NCBI GenBank assembly: GCA_022432975.1
Contig: CM039508.1
Span: 21,469,213 to 21,533,212, forward strand
Direction of reading: 5' to 3'
DNA: 64,000 nt
Source: Begonia masoniana
Taxonomy: Eukaryota > Streptophyta > Magnoliopsida > Cucurbitales > Begoniaceae
Both the position numbers and the translations under genes were made by a program. Shown here in pieces: positions 27,436 to 40,282 of the stretch. Within the stretch, counting starts at the first letter, position 1, and each line of letters starts with the position of its first letter. Below the pieces are notes generated by a model that ran no database searches, was not told the origin of the DNA, and saw nothing but the letters and a program-made list of their open reading frames with translations.

Positions 27436-29700
27436 TATAAACTTGATGGACGTGGTTTTGAATGAGTATTTAAAGGTTTGATTTTCAGGTATCCTTTAGA
27501 TTATGTTTTGATAATTTCTAAGTGAATTCTTGGTATATGTTAGGTTAACGAGTGAACGATTGGACCAACCGAGCAAATAATTACGAATACGCGCAGGGAA
27601 TCCAGGTAACTAGAGAAACGTGTGACTTTTGCCTTCGGCCCTACACCATGGAACGGTAGGGATGATTTGTTGTTTGTTTGTTTGTTGTATTTTGTTTTGT
27701 GTTAAACATTGTGTGACATGCATCATGGTTTTGAATTACGAAAATATGAGTTTTTAGCATGGTTTGTGAAATGTGAGTATGGAGTGTAAAAAGATAAGAA
27801 GATACGTAAGGTAATGGGGTCTTTTGTAGAGTTGTCTCATCGCGAAATAGTGCATGAAAGATGGCAATTCGGGAGGTTAGTACAAAAGATGAATGGTGGT
27901 CTTTTGTGGAGTCGCCTCTCGCGAATTAGTGCCTAAAAGATGGCAATTCGAGAGGTTTCTACAAAAGATGCATGGTGGTCACTTGTTGAGTAGCCTCGTG
28001 GAGAAATAGTGCAAGAAAGATGGAAATTCGGGAGGAGTCTACAAGAGATACACAGTTGAAAATACGAAAGTTGTCGTGATTATGAACGTTGTTCTATGAT
28101 CGACGTGGGAGAAGATCGTGTATAGCCATCCCGTGTGTGAACATGATGTGTGCCTCTGATCTAGCTCTGCTAGGTCAACGCGTTACCATCCTGATGGGAT
28201 AGGTATCCGCTTTACTCACTCATGAAAGTAAAAGATTAACGAAATGAGAACGAGATGAACACAACCGAGAGTTAGAAACTGCATGTGTTAGGCTTTGAGT
28301 GGGCATTATGCTTTTACATGCATTATTCCCTACTTGCTAAGCATTAGACTTACGTTTTGTGTTCTATGGTGTAGGTGGCGGTGTGATAGCAGGTGAGTTA
28401 GATTGATGGGAGCCAGGACTAGGGAGTAGTCGGTGGCGCACAGGGCATGCCAGTGCAGGCAGTTGTCGGGGCGTCTCGACCATGGTCTTCGGGAAGATGT
28501 GTGGGAGCAGTATTTTGATTGTGTATAGGTATTTTGTTGGATTTGTTTGGGTGTAAATGTTGGTGTTTTATAAACTTGATGGACGTGGTTTTGAATGAGT
28601 ATTTAAAGGTTTGATTTTCAGGTATCCTTTAGATTATGTTTTGATAATTTCTAAGTGAATTCTTGGTATATGTTAGGTTAACGAGTGAATGATTGGACCA
28701 ACCGAGTAAATAATTACGAGCACGCGCAGGGAATCCAGGTAAGTAGAGGAACGTGTGGCTTTTGCCTTCGGGCCTACACCATGGAACGGTAGGGATGATT
28801 TGTTGTTTGTTTGTTTGTTGTGTTTTGTTTTGTGTTGAGCTTTTGTGTGACATGCATCATGGTTTTGAATTATGAAAATACGAGTTTTTAGCATGGTTTG
28901 TGAAATGTGAGTATGGAATGTAAAAAGATAAGAAGATACGTAAGGTAATGGGATCTTTTGTAGAGTTGTCTCGTCACGAAATAGTGCATGAAAGATGGCA
29001 ATTCGAGAGGTTACTACAAAAGATGTATGGTGGTCTGTTATGAGTTGCCTCGTCGCGAATTAGTGCCTGAAAGATGGCAATTCGGGAGGTTTCTACACAA
29101 GATGTACGGTGGTCTCTTGTTTAGTCGCCTCGTTGCGAAATAGTGCATGAAAGATGGCAATTCGGGAGGTGTCTACAAGATATACACGGTTGAAAATACG
29201 TAAGCTGTCGTGATTATGACTGTGGTTCTATGATTGACGTGGGAGAAGATCGTGTATGATTGTCTCGTGTGTGAACATGATGTGTGCCTCTGATCTAGCT
29301 CTGCTAGGTCAACGTGTGACCATCCTGATAAGATAGGTATCCGTTTGACTCACTCGTGAAAGTGAAAGATTAACGAAATGAGAACGAGATGAACACAACC
29401 GAGAGTAGAAACTGCATGTGTTAGGCTTTGAGTGGGCATTATGTTTTTACATACATTATTCCCTACTTACTAAGCATTAGGCTTACGTTTTGTGTTCTAT
29501 GGTGTAGGTGGCGGCGTGATAGCAGGTGAATTAGATGATGAGAGCCAGGACTAGGGAGCAGTCGGTGGCGCACGGGGCATGCCGGTACAGGCAGTTGTCG
29601 AGGCGTCTCGACCATGGTCTTCGGGAAGATGTGTGGGAGCGGTATTTTGATTGTGTATAAGTATTTTGTTGGATTTGTTTGGGTGTAAATGTTGGTGTTT
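27436..29700 (+). repeat. 1.13-kb tandem duplication in the LTR
   Basis: TATAAACTTGATGGACGTGG occurs at 27436, 28569 and 29701, giving two units of 1,133 and 1,132 bp with modest divergence. Each unit contains one full intron-like module, three internal repeats of about 80 bp (GGTCTTTTGT...AAAGATGGCAATTCG), and an exon-like tail. Unequal recombination inside the LTR is the simplest cause. Confidence 0.92.
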
Positions 29701-30035
29701 TATAAACTTGATGGACGTGGTTTTGAATGAGTATTTAAAGGTTTGATTTTCAGGTTTATGGTTTTTGAAACTTTAGCTGTTATGCTGCTCGGTTTTTAAT
29801 AAAGTAAACGACGTTAATTTTTACTTGTTTTCACGTTTTCGTTGCCGATTTAGAGTCGACATTCCAGGATTTTTATGTTTCAAGGGGTCAGGAATGTCGG
29901 GAAAAGTTTGGGATAAGTTTTAGGTGTTTTGGTGATGTGTGGTTTGAAGAAAAATAGAAGAAAAGTGATGAAGGCATGAAAAGGGGTCGAAATGGCGCGG
30001 GTGGTCGAGGTGGTGCGCGCGCAGGGCGCTGAGGC

Positions 30036-30719
30036 GTACGACCACAGTTGCCCGTACTGTTCGTCGTACTTCCTTTCGTTGAGGGTTCGAGCTATGTTTT
30101 TTGCTCGTGTGGCAAGACTGGGTGAAATGTCAAAGGTGAAGTCATTCCTCACTATTTCGATAATAGAAGGAATGTCCCAGGTATGGCGACTTTTGAATCT
30201 GTCTAAGTAATGCTTCGTCACCCATTTTGCTGAAGCCTGTCGACTCTCAACTATCCTCGAACAACTATGAGAGTCGATCAAACTCTTTATTTGAAATGTA
30301 CGCTCATCTTGCATCAACGAAGCATGTAGTCGACACCCACATCCATCACACTTAGCCGTCAGTCGACTTCTTTCACTTTTAGTGAATTTAATACCATAAC
30401 TATTTTCAAAAGAATATTTGTGTATTTCGTTTTTAATTTCTTCTAAAGAAGCATATTTTCTACCCAAACAAAATCCAACTAAGATTTGTTCTCTTACCGG
30501 TCTACTTTCCACCTCCTCGTCATCTGAGCCGACCGGTGTTTGAAGCTCATCGTCCAACATTTTGGAGGTCGAATAGTCAAATATTTGTTCATTTGCATAT
30601 GGGTGATTGACTACTCGTAGATCACCATATGCAGACGTGCCGTCCGAATAACAATCCATTTCGGCATCACTAGTTGATCTATCGTCTAAATCAATTGATC
30701 TACTTAAATTTGAATTCAT
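30036..30719 (-). pseudogene. MULE-1 transposase, N-terminal 230 residues
   Basis: Reads leftwards from ATG at 30719 (MNSNLSRSIDLDDRST). Residues about 60-110 are acidic; then the MuDR-type DNA-binding domain: GRKYASLEEIKNEIHKYSF, KCDGCGCRLHAS, ERTFQIKSLIDSHSC, and the helical stretch KWVTKHYLDRFKS, RTLNERKYDEQYGQLWSYA. At LWSYA (about 30036) homology ends and LTR sequence follows, so the catalytic DDE and SWIM regions are missing here; a probable C-terminal part lies at 12541-12960. Mutator transposases bind the element ends and cut and paste the DNA in the nucleus. The 5' leader and TATA box lie to the right within the terminal region. No stop interrupts the surviving part. Confidence 0.85.
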
Positions 30720-31375
30720 CGTCGTTGTTAAATTTTTTTTTTTTAAATTAATAAAATACAAAAGTTAAAACGCTGACAGTACTGATCAGGATAATTCTCA
30801 TGAAAGATTGCAATTGATAATCTCCTTAGACAAAATTTCCTTTCCAAGTAAGTTCCTAGGAAAGGCTGGAGGGTTACTAACGGTCCACTTAAATTCCAGT
30901 CTCCTAGACATAACTTACTTACACAGTACAATAACACCACTTACACAGATAACATCCAATTAAGTACAGTATAATAGATAAATTATTAAAAATCAAAAAA
31001 TAAAACTTCATACCTAGCCGGTGAACGCGGATAATATCGCCGGAGAGAGTAAGAATTGGTTGCTTACATGGAACAAAATATTAAATCATGAAAAAAAAAT
31101 TAATTACAATGTCCATATTATTTTAAATTTCGTAAAGTAAATGATAAAAAAAATAAAAATAAAGACTTTATAAAAATTTAACCTTGGTTTAGCACCTTCT
31201 ATATGAACTTTTTTTTATTATTGAAGTAAATGATAAAATTACAATTTAAAAATAAAACTTTCGTACCTAGCAGCTGAACGTAAAAAAATATCGCTAGAAT
31301 GCAAGAAATAGGAAGAGAGAGATACGAAGACAGGGAGAAGATGGATGAGCTGTGAGTTGAGCGAAGGGAGAGGTT
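30720..31375 (-). other. MULE-1 transposase leader, AT-rich
   Basis: Between the transposase ATG and its TATA box. No open frame of note. Contains splice-like sequences (sense TTTTTTTAAATTTAACAACG before the ATG) and AT-rich stretches, consistent with a 5' UTR intron; sequence CGTACCTAGCAGCTGAACG near 31263 resembles CATACCTAGCCGGTGAACG near 31010, a short internal repeat. Confidence 0.4.
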
Positions 31376-31385
31376 GCTTATATAG
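31376..31385 (-). promoter_or_regulatory. TATA box of MULE-1 transposase
   Basis: Sense CTATATAAGC lies between a G24 run (31385-31408) plus palindrome array on its upstream side and a CT-rich leader downstream. The arrangement mirrors the gene 2 promoter at the other end of the element. Confidence 0.6.
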
Positions 31386-32220
31386 GGGGGGGGGGGGGGG
31401 GGGGGGGGAGTACGGCCGGTCCAACTGGACCGGCCGTACTCCATGAGTAATTTTTTCACATATTTTGTTTTCTAGTAGGAGGAGTACGACCGGTCCAGTT
31501 AGGCTGGCCGTACTCCATGGGAAATAACCCTCACGGGTAGTGTCCTCTACTGGGTGAGGTACGGCCGGTCCAATTGCACTGGCCGTACTCAATGGGAAAG
31601 AACCTCACGGGTTCTGTCTTCTACCATGTAGAGTACGTCCGATCCAGTTGGACCAGCCGTACTCCAATGGGAAGAGGACAGAACCCGTGACTTTTTTCAC
31701 AGGTCCTCTACTAATAGGAGTACAGCCGGTCCAAATAGACCGGTTGTACTCCCCCTAAATGAGAAAACCCGTGACTTTTGTCACGGGTTTTGCCCACATG
31801 AGGACGGCTGGTCCGTCCTCTTGTGGAGCAGTGCGGCCGGTCCAAATAGACCGACCGTACTCCCCCTAAATGACAAAACCCGTGACTTTTGTCACAGATT
31901 TTGCTGGTCTGTCGTCTTGTGACGGAGTACGGCCCGTCCAGTCGGACCGGCCGTACTCTTCCTAAATACGACAGAACCCGTGACAAAAGTCACGGGTTTT
32001 ACCCATAAGAGGACAGCTGGTCCAACGACCAGCTGTCCTTGTCAACCGAGTACGCCCGGTCCAACTAGACCGGTTGTACTCCATCCCCTTATTTTGTAAA
32101 TAATTTGCAAAATGAGGACAGTACAACCGGTCCAATTGGACCGGCTGTACTCAGTTAAAGAGGACGGCCTCCTGACCCCCTGCGAGTTTGAAATTGCGTA
32201 TTTACGAAACGTTAATGTTT
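31385..32220 (-). mobile_element. MULE-1 right terminal region, palindrome array
   Basis: Inverted counterpart of the left terminal region: the outer end (CGCAATTTCAAACTCGCAGGGGGTCAGG in sense, given here as 32170-32200) matches 9480-9505. It holds nine palindromes of about 34 bp; the first (31408-31441) has perfect 16-bp arms GAGTACGGCCGGTCCA. Others lie near 31482, 31557, 31631, 31718, 31829, 31924, 32048 and 32119. AACCCGTGAC/GTCACGGGTT hairpins lie between them (for example 31766-31789 and 31976-31999). The left end has only two palindromes. Possible transposase-binding array; the role is inference. Confidence 0.75.
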
Positions 32221-33120
<900 letters not shown>

Positions 33121-33443
33121 GATTCAAACCTTGAAGTATTAAAAACTTAACAAAACAAACCTTGGTGGATGTCCTATTACTGTCCGTTCTCTAAGTTTGC
33201 TGTAGAACGGACGGTCTCTTGAAATAAGAGTCCGTCCGTTCCTTGGCGGACGTCCTATTACTGTCTGTTCTCTAAGTTTGCTGTAGAACGGACGGTCTCT
33301 TGAAAACAGAGTCTGTCCGTTCCGTAGAACAAACGGACTCTTGTTTCAAGAGACTGTCCGTTCGTTAATTTTGCCTAGAACGGACAGTCTCTTAAAAGGA
33401 CAGTGTGTCCGTTCATAGAACGGACGACTGTCCGTTCTTTAAA
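33121..33443 (+). mobile_element. MULE-2 left terminal array (first part)
   Basis: Four palindromes of about 38 bp, for example about 33210-33247 with arms GAACGGACGGTCTCTT and its near-complement, then near 33288, 33325 and 33378. The array stops at the TTAAA target site (33439-33443) of element 2 and resumes at 43379 with GAGAGGACGGTCATGAC. Same architecture as in MULE-1 but a different sequence. Confidence 0.65.
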
Positions 33444-35610
33444 TGTAATGCCCCGAACTTTCAGAACCCGGTTCGTTACACAAGAATTGCACATGACTCG
33501 GAAACTCTGGTTCAAATTTGAAACTTCGCTCGAAAGTCATAATTTGATATATATTTTTTTTCTAAAACCTCAGACATTTAAAATCTTGCAGCGGAAATCA
33601 TTTGAGTAAAAATAGAGTTAAACAAAACTATTGTACGATGATTGATTAATCAGTTGAAATGCTAAGAAATACTCGGTAAAAAGAATAAAGATTTAAATTG
33701 CAAAATACTTCAAAAGTTTCAAGAGTCAAACGCATCGCCCGCTAAACAAGTCAACAAAAATGGCTGAAGCAGAAAATAGAAGACATCATCCGGTGACAAA
33801 ACGACAAAATATTCTCTACATCTTCCGGTGACGTCAGCCGGATGATCGACATTATACTGCATCCACCAGTGTCTAGACGACAAAACACTTCCTACATCTT
33901 CCGGTGGATTAACACACGACATCCACCGGTCACTAAACGACAAAACACTTCCTACATCTTTCGGACGACATCCACCGATCACTAAACGAAAAACACTTCC
34001 TACATCTTCCGGTGGATTATCACACGACATCCACCAGTCACTAGACGAAAAAAGACTTTCTACATCATCCGATGGATTTACACACGACATCCACCGGTGA
34101 GTAAAATTCTCGACATCATCCGGTGAGTAAAATACTCGACATCAGCCGGTGACGTCAGCCGGATGATTCGATTCACACACACAACATCCACCGGTGAACT
34201 CCATTCACCGATGGTTGAACTTGCAAACTTTACTCAAGACTTTCAAAATCCTCTGACTCTAAGTAACTTCAGAAAACTCAACAGAAAGTGGAACAATATT
34301 TCAACTACTCAAATTCCATCCAAAAACATCTCTAATTTGAGAAGGACAAGCTTACTTCACTGAAACCATTTAGAACAATTCAAATCCTTACATCACTCAA
34401 ATTCAGTAAAAAGTAAATCAACATTTAAGCCCAACCAAATACTATTATCAGAAAACTCTAAAAAAAATCGTATTCGGAATATTGAAAACCACTACTGTCA
34501 TGAAAACTCAACACACTAAAATTGAAACGTTGACAACTGAACCTTCACACCAACTGACATCAGTTAAACCGCTCCATCAGCTGCCAGATTGTTACAAAGA
34601 TGCACTCCACAACCAGTCTAGTCCTCAGCAGACTCAGTAAACACACCTGCAATCACTTCTTCACCTACATCACAAAACTTATCTATTAGCCTAATGCTAA
34701 GTAAGTAAAGCAGTAATAAAATGAAACACTGAAATATGAATTCTTAGACATGCAGTTTCTACTTTCTCAACTCAGTTGTTCATACTTCGTTTCTGTTCAG
34801 ATCCCCCTGTGAAATTGGGAGTTGGATCAATTCTCCCAAAGTATATACATCCACTGACTCATTAAGGGGCGGATTAATTCCCTTAACAGTAAATCTGATT
34901 CACATGTTCAGATCCCCCTGTGAAATTGGAAGTTGGATCAACTCTTCCAAAGTATAAATATCCACTGACTCATTAAGGGGCGGATTAATTCCCTTAACAG
35001 TAAATCTGATTCACATGTTCAGATCCCCCTGTGAAATTGGAAGTTGGATCAACTCTTCCAAAGTATAAATATCCACTGTCTCATTAAGGGGCGGATTATT
35101 TCCCTTAACAGTAAAACTGATTCACATAGCTGTTTCAATATGTTCAATCCTCACCATGCCAACATGCATTCAAATTCATTTTCGTATACTTAAAAAAAAA
35201 ACATGATGCATGACATACAGATTCATCCAAGTAAGCTTAATCCTAATGTTTTGTGATGTAGGCCCGAAGGAACAAGCAAACTTTACTTACCTGGCTCTCT
35301 TGGAGATGCACGGTTTCAACTACTCCAAAAGCTTGCTTACCTAAGTTGAAGGAGAATCGAGCGAGGAAAATCACCTAGAGAGCTCGGTTGCTTGAGCTGA
35401 AAACCCAAAGAGAAAAAGTATGAAATTGGTGGCGGCTACCGTGAATTAAACCCAACCCTCTTTCCTTAAATACGTTATCCACCTTTGAAAATTGTAAATT
35501 TACTCTAGTGCCCCTTGTCTAGTCATTTAATAACCCTACTTAAATTACTGACTAATCAAGTGTATACCATTAATAATAAAAGAGCTGGTTCGATAGAACC
35601 GGGTGCTATA
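33444..35610 (-). repeat. Element 2 3' LTR
   Basis: 2,167 bp. Contains, in sense, CCAG/GTAAGT at 35290, a UUCG-loop hairpin near 35262-35272, three copies of a 111-bp repeat, TTACTTAG with its A at 34698, and TGTAG/GTG ending at 34665 (626-nt intron-like module). About 62-bp repeats with CATCTTCCGGTGGATTA lie at 33820-34120. It begins in sense TATAGCACC instead of TGTAGCACC. Confidence 0.93.
34795..35128 (-). repeat. 111-bp tandem repeat, 3 copies
   Basis: Copies start at 34795, 34906 and 35017. Each can form two hairpins in sense: TTAAGGG...CCCTTAA and TTGGAAG...CTTCCAA; the first copy has the compensated pair TGGGAG...CTCCCA. It lies within the intron-like module. Confidence 0.93.
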
Positions 35611-35646
35611 ATCTACCCCCTTAAAAGAATTTTGTCCTCAAAATTC
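35611..35646 (-). promoter_or_regulatory. Polypurine tract and pre-PPT hairpin, element 2
   Basis: Sense AAGGGGGTAGAT sits directly before the 3' LTR. Just upstream 35627-35646 is a perfect 8-bp inverted repeat (GAATTTTG, loop, CAAAATTC) that overlaps the gag-pol stop codon (35645-35647). The G-C outer pair replaces the A-T pair of element 1. Confidence 0.8.
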
Positions 35647-38600
35647 AGTACCTGAATAATTCTGGATATTTGTCCAACATGTCTTGCTGGCGCTCCCAAG
35701 TTGTCTCCTCTACGTTCTGGTTGTGCCATAAGACTTTCACTAGTGGAACCTCTTTGTTGCGCAATACCTTCACTGCATGGTCTAAAATCCTTACCGGTTT
35801 CTCCTCATATGTAAGAGTAGGGTGAACTTCAATACTCTGCTGTTCCACAATCTGAGAACGGTCTCGTACACATTTCTTAAGCATGGAGATATGAAACACA
35901 TTATGGATTCCTTCCATAGAAGTTGGTAGCTGTAACTGGTAGGCTGTTTTCCCAATCCTTTTCAAGATCGAGAATGGTCCAATGTATCTGGGGTTCAACT
36001 TTCCTCTCTTCCCAAATCTCACAACTCCTTTGAATGGTGACACCTTGAGAAAAACTTCATCACCGATCACAAATTCTAACTCTCTACGCCTGCAATCTGC
36101 ATAACTCTTCTGTCGACTCTGAGCTGCCAAAATTCTCTGACGGATGAGGGCAACCTTCTCAATAGTTTGTTGCACAAGGTCAGGACCAAGCAACTGTACT
36201 TCTCCAACTTCATTCCAGTACAAAGGCGATCTGCATTTTCGTCCATACAATGCTTCATAAGACGCCATTCCTATTGTTGCTTGAAAACTGTTATTATAGG
36301 AAAACTCCACTAATGATAAATATTTACTCCAAGATCCTTAAAAATCTAGTATGCAGGCACGGAGCATATCTTCCAATGTTTGGATGGTTCTTTCGGATTG
36401 TCCATCTGTTTGAGGGTGGAAAGCTGTGCTAAAACTAAGCTGTGTTCCCATAGCTTTGTGTAAACTCTTCCAAAACTTATATGTGAATCTGGAATCCCGA
36501 TCTGAAACTATGGTACAAGGAACACCATGCAATCTAACAATCTCTTGCATGTACAATTCGGCAAGCTGATCCATCGAGTAAGTTATCTTAATTGGCAGAA
36601 AATGAGCAGATTTGGTTAGACGGTCAACTATAACCCAAATTGCATCATGTCCCTTTGCTGTCCTAGGTAATCCAACAACAAAATCCATCGTTATTTGCTC
36701 CCATTTCCATTCAGGAACTGGTAGGGGTTACAATGTTCCTGAGGGTCTCTGATGCTCGGCCTTAATTTGCTGGCAGCACAAACACGATCCTACATATTCT
36801 GCCACACTTCTCTTCATGTCTGGCCACCAATAATGTTGTTTAAGATCTTTGTACATCTTGGTGCTCCCAGGGTGAACAGAGAACCTGGAAGAGTGTGCCT
36901 CAGAAAGGATCTCATCACGAAGTTTCTTAATGGCAGGAACAAACCATCTATTTCTAAATTTAAGGATTCCATCGGCGGAGTGGTTAAAATCTGACTTGTC
37001 TGTAGAATCCATGCTTGACTTATACTTATTACACTCATCATCATTCTTCTGGGCTTCCTTTATTTTCTCCAGAATGGTAGGCTTTAAGGTTATGACTGAA
37101 AGTATAGCTGATACACTGGATACTGCTTCTAGATTAAACTTTAGGAATTCTGACTCTAAAGCTAATGGCATACTGAAAACCATAGTTGGGGTTGATGTTG
37201 TTACTCTACTCAAGGCATCTACCACCACATTTGCCTTGCCAGGATGATATTTTATTTCAAAGTCATAGTCCTTGACAAATTCTAACCACCGACGTTACCT
37301 CATATTCAATTCTTTCTGTGTGAAAATATACTTCAGACTTTTATGGTCTGAAAATATCTCGCAAGACTGTCCATACAAGTAATGCCTCCAAATCTTAAGT
37401 GCAAATACAACAGCAGCTAGTTCTAAGTCATGGGTAGGGTAATTCTTTTCATGAGTTTTCAACTGTCTAGAGGCATAAGCTATTACTTTACCATCTTGCA
37501 TTAACACACATCCAAGGCCAATCTTGGAAGCATCACAGTAAATGCTAAACTTACCATTATCGACAGGAAGGGTCAGAATTTGAGCATTTGTCAGTTTCTG
37601 TTTCAAGGTCTGAAAGCTATGCTCACATTCCTCAGTCCATCTATACATCACATTTTTCCTTGTTAACTTAGTAAGAGGTGTAGCAATCTTTGAAAATCCC
37701 TCAATAAATTTTCTATAATATCCTACTAATCCAAGGAAACTTCGAATATCAGTAGCATTCCTTGGTTGGGGCCATTCCTTAACTGCTTGAACCTTAGCTG
37801 GGTCAACAGATATCTCATCTCCAGAGATAACATGTCCTAAGAAGTGAACTTGGTCCAACCAAAACTCACACTTAGAAAACTTGGCATAAAGTTGGTTTTG
37901 TTTTAATACTTCCAACACCAAGGTCAGGTGTCTAGCATGCTCGTCCTTGGAACAGGAATAAATTAAAATATCATCAATGAACACTATGACAAATTTATCT
38001 AAGTATTCATGAAACACCCTATTTATGAGATCCATGAATGTTGCTGGCGCATTAGTCAATCCAAAGGACATAACCAAAAACTCATAATGTCCATATCTTG
38101 TGCAAAAAGCTGTCTTAGGAATATCTTCAGATTTGACTTTTAACTGGTAATAACCAGATCTAAGGTCAATCTTAGAGAAAACTCTTGCACCATTAAGTTG
38201 GTCAAATAAATCGTCAATCCTCGGCAATGGATACTTATTCTTGACAGTTAACTTGTTCAATTCTCTATAATCAATGCAAAAACGCATTGATCCATCTTTC
38301 TTTTTGACAAAAAGGACAGGTGCGCCCCATGGTGAAAAACTAGGGCGTATGAATCCTTTCTCCAGCAGATCCTCTAACTGCTTCTTCAGTTCCTTAAGTT
38401 CTGTTGGTGCTAGTCTATATGGATTCTTAGACACAGGCTCGGCTCCAGGGTAAACATCAACAACAAATTCAATTTCCCTATCTGGCGGCAAACCAGGAAG
38501 GTCATCTAAGAATACTTCGGGGAAGTCTTGGACAATTAGGACATTCTGAGGATTTGCTTTTCCTACAAGCTGTGTGTCTAAAACGCTAGCTAAGAAGCAC

Positions 38601-40129
38601 AAATACTCTCCACATAGGGAAGGTCTTGTATTAATAGAAGTAATCACAGACATTTCCTTACTCTTCCTTGAAGCTTGAAAGGTGTGTTTCGAACTACCAG
38701 GGGGTTGGAAGCTAACTATTCCAGTCCTACAATCTATTGTGGCATGATGTTTAAACAACCAGTCCATTCCTAGGATTACATCAAATCCTATTATATCCAT
38801 AATTATAAGATCAGCAGGTAGACTTACATTCCCTACTAACACTTCGCTGTCAAGCATCACTTGGTTAGAGTGCATGCGTCCACCAGAAGGCAATGCAACG
38901 TTAAACTCATGCATGGAAGGGGTAAACTGTACATCTAACTTAACAGCAAAAGCAGATGCTATAAATGAATGTGTTGTGCCAGAATCTATCAAAGTAAAAG
39001 CAGGCACAGAGTTGATCAATATAGTACCTGACACCACAGCAGGCTGTTCTTCATCTCCCGACTACATCATGGAGAAAATTCTTGGTTTAATCGTAGCAGG
39101 GCCGCTCTTAGGAACTGGACAGTCTCTACTAATGTGACCGACCTTGTTACAGTTGTAGCATCTGGTGACTCTAGGCTTCGAGCACTCTTTGTATGTGTGT
39201 CCAACTTCCTCACAGTTGAAACACTTCCCAAAGCCCAGTCTGCACTCCCCCGGGTGGTTCTTCAAACACTTAGGACACTGGGGAAATTTTCTGACACTTT
39301 GCATCTTCCCACCCGCTCCTTGGCTATTATGGCCTTCACTTGGCCTCTTCGTTCCCCTATGCTGGTGTGGCTGGTTAAACCTTTGTGTGACCTCCCTTGG
39401 TCTAGCACACTTCCCTTCAGCTTCTTCCACCTCCAGAGCAGTGGACACAACTTCACTGAACGTTAAACCTTTACTACCACAGAATTTAACCACACGGTAG
39501 ATTTCTGGCTTCAGTCCATGCACAAATTTAAACACTTTATCCTCTTCCTTGTGAGCAAAATGCCCAGCAAACCTGGACAATGACTCAAATTGTCTACTGT
39601 ATTCGGCCACAGACCCTATCTGCTTCAAGTTCAGAAACTCCAACTTCTTCGCAGTCTGGACTGTGCTGCTGAAATACTTCTCATAGAACATGTCCTTGAA
39701 TTGTGACCAGGGCATTGACAAAACATCAGTGGTGGTCTCTATTGTCTCCCACCAGAGTTGAGCTTCACCAGCTAAATGAAAGGTTGCCAATGTGACCTTG
39801 TCTCCTTCTCCAATGTTGGCACACCTAAACATACTTTCAATCTTCCTAAGCCATCCATCAGCAATTACTGGATCAGATGAATGTCCATCGAACGTGGATG
39901 GTCTTAGTCTCCGGAATCTATCTCCAGAATGTTCATTGCTAGAACCCGAATTGGCACTCCCTTGCACCTCCCGGTTCAACAGTACTCTAAGTTGGTCAGA
40001 CTGTTGGCGCACTAAATCAGTTTGCTGACGCACTAAATCTGTTAGCTGCCTAATCACACTAGGCTCCTCTTCACCCCTCACATTCGGCATTTCTCTTGGC
40101 ACTCTAGGTCTCCCTGGGCGTCTGGCCAT
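35645..40129 (-). pseudogene. Element 2 gag-pol, one frame, four nonsense codons
   Basis: Starts at ATG 40129 (MARRPGRPRVPREMPNV) and reads 1,494 codons in one frame to TGA 35645-35647, with no frameshift. Gag: retrotransposon gag core (PWSQFKDMFYEKYF, LEFLNLKQIGSVAEY) and zinc knuckles CFNCEEVGHTYKEC and CYNCNKVGHISRDC. Then protease ([10 protein letters not shown]), reverse transcriptase ([17 protein letters not shown]), RNase H ([11 protein letters not shown]), integrase zinc finger, integrase core ([15 protein letters not shown]) and chromodomain-like tail (VKVLWHNQNVEETTWE). In-frame stops: TAG 39062-39064 at the gag-protease boundary, where element 5 has GAG, and TAA at 37295-37297, 36728-36730 and 36338-36340, where related copies read Gln or a CAA-like codon. 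Gag and pol share a frame, typical of this clade. Closest relative in the window is element 5. Confidence 0.95.
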
Positions 40130-40267
40130 TGTACTAAATTCCTGTACACGGTTAATTACTCTTAAATATCTATTAACTAAGGTTAACATAAACACTTACA
40201 GTTGTTGAAGTACTTCCATGCAACGATTGGCACTAATGAGTAATCTTTTGAACGGTTTAACTGAATG

Positions 40268-40279
40268 TCTCTGATACCA
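40268..40279 (-). promoter_or_regulatory. Primer binding site, element 2
   Basis: Sense TGGTATCAGAGA, three bases inside the 5' LTR, complementary to the 3' end of plant initiator tRNA-Met except possibly the last base. It primes minus-strand DNA synthesis. Confidence 0.88.
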
Positions 40280-40282
40280 TAC

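Noticed and set aside
29992..30210. Plus-strand open frame of 72 codons
   Set aside because: Shadow of the MULE-1 transposase on the minus strand and the LTR junction.
38874..40028. Several plus-strand open frames of 78-111 codons
   Set aside because: Antisense shadows of element 2 gag; the same shadows appear on the minus strand of element 5 gag.
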